From contig JAHREC010000016.1 of NCBI GenBank assembly GCA_020081605.1, positions 806,001 to 870,000 of the forward strand: DNA of 64,000 nt, read 5' to 3'. Positions within the stretch are counted from its first letter, which is position 1; every line of letters starts with the position of its first letter. Origin of the DNA: Albifimbria verrucaria (taxonomy: Eukaryota; Ascomycota; Sordariomycetes; Hypocreales; Stachybotryaceae). Position numbers and translations under genes: made by a program. Below the pieces are notes generated by a model. That model was given only the letters and a program-made list of their open reading frames with translations. It was not told the origin of the DNA and searched no databases. Of this stretch, positions 33,262 through 44,943 are shown piece by piece.

Positions 33262-36200
33262 TGTGAAAGAAATTGACGGTTTGATGCACAAGAAATCTAG
33301 ACAATCGAAATGAAGGTAAATATGTCGGTTCAAGAAGCGAATGTAGTTGAAGGAAAGTAATCAACACAAGGAAATGAAGAAAAAAAGCGACGAAAGGAAA
33401 ACTGAATGCTTTGGATCTGGCTTGGGGAATCCTTCGATCGGACTGCGAATCCATTCTGTACTTATAGTCGGATTCGATGAGCCCAAATAGGCTGGTGCAG
33501 TATAGCATCTGGGCAGGGATCGTGAATCCTCCTGACATTCGGTGGCCCCTGCTGTGGGGACGGCCGAGCCAGCCTCATCTTACCTCAGACGGTTCTGGAT
33601 AGCCCCAATCCTGGGGAGAGGATAGAGTTGATGCAGTCAGGACGCTGTTGACGATGGGGCCTCATATCGTGAAAGTGGGCTCAGCATTGGCAGAAGGGCA
33701 GTGGTGTTTTGGCACTGGCAAGTTGTCTTTTGCCAGGCCAACACAACAACTACACCCCATAAATTCCCTACGTACGGGCCAGGACGGAGTCGCCCTATGT
33801 TCAATTGACTGTGTCCAAAGTCGCCAAATTCCTAACATAACAAGGCACGTCACCGGCATGGCCGCCCAAGCAGACCAATTTCCAACATCAAACTATACCC
33901 AGTCGGCAGAATGCCCTATACACCATCTATATTCAGAACTGCGGCATATTGCCTTTGATAGGACAGAGAATCGCCAAGCTTAATCCTAAAATAGCAGCAT
34001 CGCATCGCAACCTGGAACATAGGCGAAAGGCTGAAGTACCCTTATTCGCTCCCCTGCCACGTCGGTCCACTGGTTCAGCACTTCTGCCCCACACTCTTGC
34101 AAGATGCAGCTGATTTGGGTACCGTAGCAGTCTCTTATGTAGAAAAATATCTCTTTCAGGAGGTGATGCCATGTTTGTCAATGGCTATCGGGACCTGTCT
34201 CGTATAGGTAGTTAGACGGGAATCTAATCTCGAGGTTTAATTATCCTTCATACTGAAACAGGGTCTAGAGCGCTTTGTTTTCTTGGCCCTATCAAATTTG
34301 TAGCTCTCTTCTAGATTGTGCGTTTTGATGGCCTGCCAGTCACGTCAGATTACGTTTTGTCAAGGCAATCATGCCAAAGTTGGTCGAGATTTCAGTGCCA
34401 CACTCTAGAGCAACCAGGTATTTCAGCATGGGTGCGACATAAGCTGATCACTTCATTCATTTGACGTCATTCTATACAGCTACAGTGAAATTGGGACTTT
34501 TATCACCACTTATGGCAAATATGAGAATCAACAACAGCAGGACTTCCACGAATCTGCTCTTTCATTTCCCTCACCTGTCATGAAACTTGAATGCAAGCAT
34601 CTTCAAGCTGCCAGGGTTCAGACCAACAACACCGAGTTCGACTCGCCAAGAATTCTGCGCCAAACAACTTCGGACGCTACAAGTTATCTCAATAGGAGTA
34701 TCACGACATACATCTTTGTCTATATTTTTCGAGCCGTAGATGACTATGTTATTACTTCCACCTCACCTATGCCTCAGTTCTGCGAGAGGTGGCTTGTGCG
34801 TGTAGCTCCCAGTGGTCATGACTACCCTATACTCGCAGATCCAGCATCACAAACACAACAGTTGTGTGCGCTTGTTCATAGACAGTGAAATGGAGCTCTG
34901 GAAAATGAGGGAAACTGGTAAGAAACTTCACATGCTGTATTTCGAGATGTTTCAGCAAACTTCAAAAAGGTCATCACGGGTTTGAAAGGTACCATCATGA
35001 TGCACGCAAATCGTGAGCCTCATTCAAAAGGGCCACCTGCAAATTTTCCAACCCGGCTCTCACAAGGTCTGCTAAACATGGAAAACACCAAAAAGCCGAC
35101 TCTTTTTCTTCAGTGACATTTACATCCAACCACGGCACTAGCAGCAGAAACTTCCACAAAAGTTTTGTGAATCCCAACTTGGCAGTTCTCTACAAACCGG
35201 GTGAGTTACCCTTACCTCTTCTGGTCATTGTTACCCAGTAGCCTGACGGAGACAACAGACTATCCACGGAGCCGTCGAAGAAATTCCGTGATTCACCAGA
35301 TGAAAACCCTCAGACAGCTCAGGGTGGAGCCAGACCACAATATCGGTGTTTCAGTTCGCGCCAAACTCAGCCATACCGAAAGCTACGTCACAAAAGGAGA
35401 GCACTAGAAATAATCCATCCGCCGAGATCGACGAGATCTGTAGCCGCACGTTTCCCAACGGCCACCGAGAGGTCAGAGTACGGCAGAAAACATCCGGAGC
35501 CGTGTTTGCATCTTGGCTTACACAGGCAGTCGATGACGCGCCTCACGGAAATGACATTACCTTTACGTTTGTCTTGTCGGCCGGCAGGGCTGATTGAGGC
35601 TATGCCTCCCACTACCCCCTATTCGTGTCCACAACCGCCGTGGAGCCGCTCAGGTACCCGAAAGGTAAAAGGAATCTCTGCCCGCGGCCGGTTTGCTGTG
35701 GCTTGCCTCGTGGCGGAAGAGCGGAAGCGCCTCATTAGTGAATTGATTCAGTATGGCAAGGCAGGTGCGCATGCTTTTGCGAGTCAGTCCGGAGAGGAGC
35801 GTCAAAGGGGCCCTTGAGGGCCAAGAGTCTCTGGCCAGCGCCTCATCCACCAGCTTCATCCACCACATCGCGGTGAATTGGACTTGGCAAAATGTGATAT
35901 GGCATCAAACCGCCACGCTGGGTGAACTCGACTGCAGAAGTGAAATGATAGTCCCGTGAGCTAATGTGCTGCAGCTGCCATTGGGCTAGAACCGAGACAT
36001 AGGCTGCAGCCCTGCTAAGAGTGCAGAGGTTATTGAATGGTGGCCAAAACCCGACAGACAATCACAAGACAAACTCAGCCAGTATGCTCGTTTCTTTTGT
36101 CGCCCTCTCCTCTAGTCTAGGCCCCATTTTACTCACAAATGCGGCGCCTCCTTTGACGTCGTGTCTTGCGCTCTATGGCCAAGCCAGCTAGCCTAGGGAC

Positions 36201-38487
36201 AAAGCGCTGAGCTAGCGAGGCGTCATGGCTGAAGGTACCGGCGGGACGTCCGCCTAGGCCCTATTCAGCTCAATGCGAGCCCCTGCGGTTGTCAGACAGA
36301 GATAACAAAGAAGGCCACAGGATGCTGGATTGGCGCAGGGCTAGATGTTTTCGGCACGGGTGCGTGGTAGAGTAGAGCACATGGCTTGTGCTGAAGGGCA
36401 GGCAAGGCGAGACAAGACAAGGTAAGGCCAAGGTGACGAGAAAAAAAAATAGACAAGGCAGAGAGCATGGCTACAGTAATTGATCATTTTTTGCAGTCCC
36501 ACTTTGTACAATATTCAGATTCCAGAGATCTGGATTACTCCACCATGATGCCATATAGCTCTCTGGAAGCGGATCTAGAGTAGTGGAACGGATGGCCAAG
36601 CGCCAGCTACCAGCTCATGGGCCTTCCATCGCAGCGTCTTTGGGCGGTCGAGGTCGGCAGCTAGAGGCAGGGAAGTTTCAGGTGATGGCATCCACGAATC
36701 CAGCAGGCCGGACCAGTACTACCACGGAAGGCAAGACAGGACGGTTTAGCTCAAAGCCACGTTCGATGGTTGCTTTTCCCAGCTCGCGTACCTGCAGATG
36801 CTGAGGCCCGGATTTGCCGCTAGGCAGGCCGGCGCACTATTGGAAGACCGGGGTCAGGAGCATTTTTGGGGTACGAGGCCGCCACAGGTGAGCAACTATC
36901 GAAAAGTCCGAAACGCCCAGAGGGAAGAGTGAGCGGTAGCGGCAAGACTATTACGGGCTGTGTTTGTTTGTTATCATTCGATGTGATGAGGTGGCCGACA
37001 GCTGAATGTGATGACGGGCGGTCAAAGGGGTGTGTGGTGTTGTTTTGGTAACGGAGGAGTACGTAGGTAGTGGAATGGTGAGTTGGATTGCTTCTTGGCA
37101 ATGCACTGATCACAACAGGACCGTTAAGGTTGGATTGTATTGAATGTCTGAGAGGGCAGTCTCGTAGAGATGGTCGGAGAGAAAAGATGTTCCAGAGCCA
37201 CGAGGCATGTGGATGGCGAGAAACCCGGTTCTCTGGGACGTGGTTCGGAGATGCAAGATGAATCAACAAGCCAGCTGGACAAGGTCAGTGTCCCGACCTT
37301 CCATGGAGATTCTTCCTCTTCTTCTTTTTCTTGTTGCCGGGTTCCCAAACGGGTAGCATCAAAGACATATCCGGCACCTCAGCTGGGTCCATAGCTGGCA
37401 GACAGCATCAATAATTCAAGACAGCGCAGGAGCGTCCATTGGAGTTACAGGTAGAAAATGGAATGGAGCCTCCCGGGGATGGCACATGGGTTGCCTTACC
37501 GGAGACGAATCCTACACACCCCCATGCTCGTGTAGCTTGGGCCGGCCCAAGAAGCTTTGTATAGGCGATGCCGAGAGCCTTGGCTCACCTGGATCAGGGA
37601 GAAGAGGACGTACGTAGCGGTATGCCAGCAGAGGCGAAGAAGAGGCTCGGCGGCGTGGGTCTCCTAAGACAGAGATAGACCAAGCAGAGCGCCATCGATG
37701 GGAGAGGAAGCAAGCTTGTTGGAAAAAGGAGGTGACTCCCCGCTGGCAGAAGGCAGTAGACGGAGAATGGAAATGAATGGGGAGTCTGGCGCATTCGCTA
37801 GCGCTGGGAAAAGTAAGGCAAAGCGTCGTCGTGGAGGGGCGTGTGCAGGAGGGGCCCCAGGCGATACGGGCTCGAGTGCCGCAGTTGCAGCAGCAGCATC
37901 TTAGGCACAGTACAGTGTGCAGCACAGCTTCACGATGGCCTGCCAAAGGCGCAGCAGCGGCAGCAGAACAGACAGACGGGACGGCCAGCGCACAGTATCG
38001 CCTGGTCCTTGGCGCTGGGACGCCCTAGGGCCAAATGAGGTGACAGAACAGGGGCCAGGAGGATGAATATGAGGCTTTTGCATCAATATTCCGGCGATCA
38101 TATCGTCTAGGCTGGCCTGCCCGGGTGAGACGATTCCACCATGGCCATCTGACGATTGTCTGTCGACTGGGCTGGAGCTGCATTGCTGAATTGGATTGAA
38201 CTGAACTGAACTGAACCAAACTGGGCTGGGCCTGGGCTGGACTGGGCTTCAGCTACCTTCTGTATACCCTTACTAACCTCTTGGTATCTTAGGTAGCTGC
38301 TAACAGTTACGGCCGCTAATCTGCATCAGTCAGCGCCCAAGGCTCAAGTCTGGTCCTTGGACAGTGGGTCTGGCCTCTTCCCTTTTCCCACCAACACACA
38401 CACACAATCTTCACAGCATCCGACCCGACCGAGATCTCGTAATTATTCTGAGCTTGGGGCATCGGTCGATCCTCTCCCACGACAGCC
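33262..38487. other. Long region without recognised genes (5.2 kb)
   Basis: Only short, mutually overlapping frames with no domains. It includes purine-rich and GGCAAGGC-type repeats at about 36395-36440 and a degenerate GAACT/GGGCT repeat at 38190-38250. Small spliced genes could be missed here given the frame errors seen elsewhere. Confidence 0.4.
38191..38252 (+). repeat. Degenerate 5-6-bp tandem repeat
   Basis: TTGAACTGAACTGAACTGAAC followed by CTGGGCTGGGCCTGGGCTGGAC, two abutting short-unit arrays just upstream of the small TM gene. Confidence 0.6.
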
Positions 38488-38746
38488 ATGCTCCGTCAGG
38501 TAATCGCTCCACTCAGGCATCCGATAGCTCGTGAACGCCACTGCAGCGATGCACTGCTACCCTTCGAGCACGCACCGCAGCATCGGATATGCATGCATGC
38601 TAATATTGAACTCTTCCTTATCTCGTCCGGCAGCATGGCCTCCGCGGGAAAGCCTTGGTCGGTGTGAGATACTGGATGATCGTCGACTTGGCATGCCCTT
38701 TCTTTGTCGTGGCCATCACCAACGTAACCAAGGCCCTTTCTTAGTC
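38488..38746 (+). CDS. Candidate tiny single-TM protein (41 aa), two exons
   Basis: Exon 1 is only ATG CTC CGT CAG (38488-38499), then a 134-nt intron (38500-38633; GTAATC, branch TGCTAAT, CGGCAG). Exon 2 encodes HGLRGKALVGVRYWMIVDLA followed by a hydrophobic stretch and a short end (NVTKALS, stop 38744-38746). One base must be added in the T run 38699-38703; then all exon bases form 42 codons. A basic start plus one membrane segment is typical of small mitochondrial inner-membrane subunits, but I cannot name it. Evidence is splice consistency and hydrophobicity only. Confidence 0.4.
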
Positions 38747-39219
38747 TGAAGAGGTCACAGCGCTACTGTCCTCGCCCGTGCCTGGGCGTGCGTGAGCCGA
38801 CTTCCGTCTACGTGAACCAGTCCAGCCAGCACGCTCTTCGCTTGTCCCCGAAAAAGAACGATTTTCTTTCTTTTCTGGCCAAGGGGTGTGGGCTGGATGC
38901 AAGGACCAGGAACACGCGACAGGGGTCAAGAGGCGAAGACCCCCACCGTGCGCTTCAGCACTCAATGCCCACCGCCCCCGGTCGAGTCCATCTTGGCGTG
39001 GGACGGATGCTGCTGAGCGAAATGCCATGTTGTGGGAGGCTGCTGGATCGGGCCTGGCCAGGGGGTCCACCATCCGAGAAACCAGATAAGATGACACTGC
39101 CGTCTCCATCGCCGTGTCGTCGTCCCTTCACTCGGTTGCTCGCCGCCGCCGCCGTGTTCGCCCTCACCCTGTACCAATTGGCACGTCTGTCGCTCGTTTG
39201 ATATTCTGTCGTCGCCATC
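38747..39219 (+). promoter_or_regulatory. Presumed promoter of the WSC-repeat gene
   Basis: 470 bp upstream of the ATG; pyrimidine-rich just before the start, no clear TATA box. Confidence 0.4.
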
Positions 39220-42200
39220 ATGGGTTTGGCCGCTTTCGTTTTGTCGGCCATGCTTGGCCTGGCCAATGGCCTCGCCAGCACCGACACCATTACTTGGGGA
39301 GGAGACAACACCCGAGCTAGTTACCAGGAGTGAGTGGACAAGCTTCCTGAGAGACGATGGCCTCGCGGGCGTCTTCGCAGAGGAGGATCGGGGACTGACG
39401 ATTGATAGTAACCATAACATGGATCCTGCCGTAGTCACCAGTTCGCAGTTTGGTCAGATTTTCAAGACCACTATGCCTGGAAACTACGGAAACAAGCCCG
39501 AACAAGCCTTCTCCCAGCCGCTCGTTTACACGCCTTCCGGCAGCGATACTCAATACGTCTACTACTCTACCACCCAGAACAACGTCTACAAGATCAACGC
39601 CAAGACGGGCGAGATCGTTGCCCAGAGAAACCTGCACATTCCCTTCCTCTCCGCCGATCTCGATGGTTGCCAGGATATCAGCCCTCACGTTGGTATCATC
39701 GGCACCGGTGTTATCGATCCCGATACCGACACCCTCTACCTCACTGCTAAGACCTACGCCGACCAGTCCAAGATCAATGTTGCTCAGGGCCGCCCCGCCG
39801 GTCGATACTTCATTCACGCCATCGATGTCAACACTCTTGCTGAGAAGCCCAACTTCCTATCAACCTGGAGGGTGTTACCTCCAGAAACAGCGACAGGCGT
39901 GTGTTCAACGGTGGTGTCCAGCTCCAGCGACCCGGTCTGCTGCACGTTGGTCAGCACATTTACATCGGATTCGGCTCTCACTGCGTCCAGTACGAGTTCA
40001 CTGGCTGGCTGTTCGGCATCGACAAGACCACCGGTAAGTTTGTCGAGAGATTCACCACCCAGGGTAAGGGTGTGGTCCAGAAGGGTGGCAGTATCTGGAT
40101 GTCTGGTGGTGGTATTGCTTCCGACGGCCGTGGCTCCATCTTCTTCGCTACCGGAAACGGTTACGAGTCTCAGCTTTCCACGATTCCCGTCCAGGGTTAT
40201 GCGGCACCCACTGCCCTCGAGGAGGCTGCCGTTCACATGACCATCAAGGAGGACGGAAGCCTCGATGTTGTCGACTTCTTCATGCCTTTCGAGAAGCAGG
40301 AGCTTGACGGTGCCGACAACGATCTGGGTACCAGCCCCTGCAGATTCTCCCCGATGCCTTCTCTTGCGGCACCTACAAGCGTATTGGTGTTGTTACCGGT
40401 AAGAGTGGTAAGACCTACTGGATCAACCTCGACGACATGGGTGGTTACCGCAACGGCCCCAACAACCTCGACGCCGTCATCCAGACCTACAAGCACGACA
40501 ACTCCGTCTATGCCGGTGCTGGTGTGTACCCTCTGGAGGGAGGTTATGTCTACATCAACGTTATCAAGTACCCCACCGTCGCCTTCAAGTTTTCTTGCAC
40601 CAACGGTGTTCCCCGCTTCACCAAGGTTGGCGATGCTCCCTACCGAAACGCTTGGGTTCTCGGTGTCAGCCACGGAACCACCACCTCTCTGAACGGCCAG
40701 CCTGGAACTGGTCTGCTCTGGGTTACCGATACTCAAGTTGACGACCAGACTCTGGCCAACGTCCGTATCTACGATGCCATTCCCAACAACAACCAGATCA
40801 AGCTACTCAAGTCCTGGACCGTTTCTGGAATCAGCAAGTTCACTCGTCCTGTCTTCGGTGACGGCGTCATGTACTTGGGCACCAACCAAGGTTTCTTCTA
40901 CGGCTATGGTGCTCCCACCAAGTCGCCTCTGAACTGCACAACCCCAACGATTTCGATACCGTTGATATCAAGTCTGTCAGCGCTGAGAAGACGATTACCT
41001 GCAAGGCCATCATCGATGTCAGCGTCACCGGTATCGAGCTCAAGACGGCTGAGCACTTCGCCATCTCTGGTCTGCCTACCGTACCCCTTCAGCTTGGCGC
41101 TGGCAAGCAGTTCACTGTCAAGGCCACCTTCAAGCCCGGCCGTGTTGGCTTCCTGACTGATGACATTGCTGTCAACACCACCAACTCCGCCCAAGGTTAC
41201 CGCATCAGTTCCAGCATTAGGCTCACTGGTACCGGTTCTAGCGAGTCCGCCCTTTTCAACATGAACCCCACCAACGTCTCTTTCGTCAACGTTATTTCTG
41301 GACCCGAGCCTAACGATGAATCCCAGACCGTTGTTCTGACCAACCAGGGTAAGGCGGACTTATCGATTCAGACCGTTGAGTACTCTACGACTGCTGCTGG
41401 TGGTCCTTACCAGGTCTGGACTGGCACTGGCGACCTCAAGGTCGGCAAGTTCATCGTTCAGAACTTGCCCAAGACCATTGCTGGTGGTGCTCAGGTCCCT
41501 CTCATCATCAAGTTTGATTCGACTGAAAGCGGTACCTTCTCTGGCTGGGTCAAGGTCACTACCAACGGTGGCTCTGGCACTTTTGCCATCACCGGAACTG
41601 CTGGTCCTGCGCCCGTCGCTCTGCTCGAGTTCGAGAAGGCTGATGGCTCTGGATGGACCAAGTTCGACCCTAAGACGCCTTTCAGTTTCGGCGACGTTTA
41701 CCAGAACACCGCCAAGTCCCTCAAGTTCCGTATCACTAACGCCGCTGGCGCTGGCGGTGTCCGACTGAGTCTCCTGGTTTCCAAGCCTCCTACTGGCTCT
41801 GGCAACCTCGTCCGTGCCGCCAACCAGGTTGACCTTGCTGAAGGTATCATCATTCAGCCTGGTGAAAGCCAAGTCGCTACCATGATCTGCGCCGTCCCCA
41901 AGGCTCAGTGGAACACCGACTCCTACAACGGTACCACTTTCTGGACGCTCAACACCAACGATCTGACCCTCGGAAAGCAGTCTGTTCCTTTCTTCTGCAA
42001 TGCCATTGCTCAGCAGGCTGCCCCTCTTAAGGCCAATGGTCAGGGTAGGTACCGTTACATTGGTTGCTTCAAGGAGAACGACCCCGGTCGTCAGCTCGCC
42101 AACCAGCTCTACGGCAACGACGGCAACGACGCCGAGATGTGTATTGATGCCTGTAACGCCAAGGGTAACATTTTCTGTGGTGCGCAGTACCACCGTGAGT

Positions 42201-44943
42201 GCTGGGCCGGCAACCTCATCCCCAAGACCAAGGTCGCTGACGAGATGTGCAACTACGACTGCTCTGGAGATATTGGCCAGATGTGTGGTGGTAACGGTGA
42301 AGGTGAAGGTGCCGGTGGTGCTTACATCTCCCTGTTCGCCGACTCGGCCAAGTGGGATGGCAACTACACTCGCCCTGACAGCGACACCACCACTCCTCCT
42401 CCCACTGGACCCGTTGTCAACCCTGGTGTTAACGGTTACGTTCACATTGGCTGCTACACCGAGGGCACTGGCGTTCGTGCCCTGCCTACCCAGGGCAAGA
42501 GTGACGTCAAGACTGTCGCCACCTGTGTCGCCGCTTGCAAGGCTCTCAACCTCAAGTATGCTGGTGTTGAGTACGGTAGCGAGTGTTGGTGCGGTAACGC
42601 ATTGGGAACTGGCTCTGTTTCTGCCCCTGCCAAGGACTGCAACGTTCCTTGCACCAACAACGCTACTGAGATTTGCGGTGGAGGCTCGCGCCTGAACGTT
42701 TACCAGCTCAACGACGGAATTGCCATCTCCTCCACCAGCTCCAGCGCTAGTGCCAGTGCCACGGCCTCTTCGTCTGTTTCTAGCACCGTCTCTGGTACTG
42801 TCTCCTCCAGCGCTAGCGCCACACCTACCGGCCCTGCTGTTCGCCAGCAGGTTGGCAACTATGCCTTCCAGGGCTGCTACGTTGAGCCTAAGGAGGGCGG
42901 TCGTGCCATTGAGGAGAAGGCCACTACCGATCCTAAGATGACTCTTGAGATGTGCGCCGCTTTCTGCGATGACTTCAACTACTTCGGTGTTGAGTACGCC
43001 AGTGAGTGCTTCTGTGGTAACACTGTTCGATCTGCTAGTGTCCCAGCCCAGAGCGTTACTGAGTGCGGCATGCTTTGCCCTGGTGACCCCTTCACCTACT
43101 GTGGTGATGGCAGCAGGCTCCAGCTTTACAAGAAGGGTGCTTCTAGCTCGTCCAGCGCTATCTCTGCCAGCTCTACTGCCTCCAGCACTGCCAGCAGCGT
43201 CTCTTCCTCTTCCGCCTCGCCTAGCCCCACCGGTCCTACTGTCAAGGCTACCGTTAACGGCCTGTGGACTTCCAAGGGCTGCTACGTCGAGTCTACGGGC
43301 GGTAAGGCTTTGAGCAAGGCCACCTTGCCTGACGATAAGATGACTCTCGAGATGTGCGCCACTTTCTGCGCGGGCTCCAAGATGTTCGGTGTTGAGTATG
43401 GTCGTGAGTGCTACTGCGGTGACACCCTTCGCGAGGGCGCCGTGCCAGCAACCAAGCAGTCTGAATGCAACTTCCTCTGCCCCGGCGACAAGAACTTCTA
43501 CTGCGGTGCTGGTAACAGACTCCAGCTCTATGAAGCCGGCCTTGGCTCCAGCGGTAGCTCTAGCTCCAGCTCCAGCTCCAGCTCAGTCTCGCTCAGCGCC
43601 ACCTCCCAGACCTCCACTGCCAGCGTCAGCGTCAGCGCCACCACCACGACCAGCTCTACTGCCAGCCCCTCGTCGACCAAGCCCGCCATCAGACCCGTCG
43701 TTAACGGCGAGTGGGGCTTCCAGGCCTGCTGGACTGAGGGCAAGGGTGTCCGCGCTCTCCCAAGACCACCTTTGCCGATGACAAGATGACGCTCGAGATG
43801 TGCGCTACCTTCTGTAAGAGCAGCAACAGCAACTTCTTCGGTGTCGAGTACGGCCGCGAATGTTACTGCGGTGACGCTCTCGCCGATACCAGCGCTAAGG
43901 CTACCAACCAGGACGAATGCTCCTTCTTGTGCCCCGGCGACAAGATGACCTTCTGCGGTGCTGGTGACAGACTGCAGCTGTACAAGTTCGGTGACGTGCC
44001 CAAGGTCTCTAGCTCCAGCGTTGCTGCTTCCTCCACCTCGGCTGCTTCATCTGCTTCGTCTACTTCGTCGGCGACTGCCAACTCTGCCCTGAGTGCCAAC
44101 GCTGCCTCGTCCTCTTCGGCTGCTTCCTCGGCTGCTTCGTCTTCCGTTGCCGCTTCCAGCAGCGCCGCCTCCAGCAGCGCCGCCTCCAGCAGCAGCATTG
44201 CCGCTTCTACCAGCAGTGCTGTCTCGTCCAGCAGCGCCGCCTCGTCTAGCAGTGTGGCCTCTTCCAGCGCGGCTTCCAGCACCTCCAGCGCTGCCTCATC
44301 CAGCAGTGTTGCCTCTTCGTCCAGCGTTGCCTCGTCGACTAGCAGCGTTGCCTCATCCAGCAGCGCTGCCTCTTCGTCCAGCGTAGCTGCTAGCACCTCC
44401 AGTGTTGCTTCTAGCACCTCTGCTGCTGCTTCCAGCTCAAGCGTTGCCTCTACCAGCTCTACCAGCCAGTCTTCTTCTGTTGCCTCATCCTCTTCCGTTT
44501 CCAGCTCATCTGCCATCGCGGCGACCTCGACAACTCTGTCGACCTCCGTCAAGGCCACCAGTACCACTTCTTCCTCCGCGAAGCCCAGTGCCACCGGTCC
44601 CATCGTCTGGGAGGGTAACAGCAACTTCACTTACTACTCTTGTGTCACTGAGCCAAGCAAGGGACGTCTGCTGCAGAAGCAGATCCTCAACGACGGTAAC
44701 CTCATGACCACGAAGCTGTGTGCTGAGAAGTGCTGGGAGTACAACTACGCCGGTGTCGAGTATGGCCGTGAATGTTGGTGTGGCAACACCCTCAACTTTG
44801 ACGGCAATACTGGCGCCGTGCCTGCCAAGAACGTCACCGACTCCGAGTGCAAGTTCCTGTGCCCTGGCGACAACAAGGCGTACTGTGGAGCGGGCTCGAA
44901 ACTGAGCGTGTACATCAAGAAGAAGATGTTGGAGCTTAACTAA
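39220..44943 (+). CDS. Giant secreted protein: beta-propeller-like N-terminus, anchor-D-like Ig repeats and six WSC domains
   Basis: About 1882 aa. Signal peptide (MGLAAFVLSAMLGLANGLAS), one intron 39330-39408. Residues about 25-545: PQQ/quinoprotein-like propeller (TWGGDNTRASYQ, NNVYKINAKTGEIV, GWLFGIDKTTGKFV, GYVYINV, FTRPVFGDGVMYLGT). About 550-900: immunoglobulin-like segments resembling choice-of-anchor-D domains (LTNQGKADLSIQTVE, VPLIIKFDSTESGTFSGW). Then six WSC domains starting near nt 42050, 42435, 42860, 43260, 43707 and 44617, each with the pattern GCF/Y...C...FCGVEY...ECYCG...C.GD...YCG, joined by Ser/Thr-rich linkers; the linker before the last is about 195 residues, almost all Ser and Ala. 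WSC domains are putative carbohydrate-binding modules of fungal surface proteins. Frame changes: 39857, CCCC 40336-40339, CCCC 40942-40945 and CCC 43759-43761. No C-terminal TM or GPI signal is visible, so it is probably secreted or wall-bound. Confidence 0.85.
44005..44595 (+). repeat. Ser/Ala-rich low-complexity coding tract
   Basis: Tandem AGC/TCC/TCG/GCC codon runs (units such as GCCTCGTCCAGCAGC) encode the long Ser/Ala linker. The codon bias also opens a 255-codon antisense frame, which is an artefact. Confidence 0.8.

Noticed and set aside
43863..44630. 255-codon antisense open frame rich in Glu and Ala opposite the WSC gene
   Set aside because: It is the complement of Ser/Ala codon runs, which rarely create antisense stops. 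No domain, start context or intron.
39220..44943. Programmed ribosomal frameshifting in the WSC gene
   Set aside because: The breaks lie at ordinary C runs, with the same error type as in unrelated genes, and have no slippery heptamer plus pseudoknot pattern.
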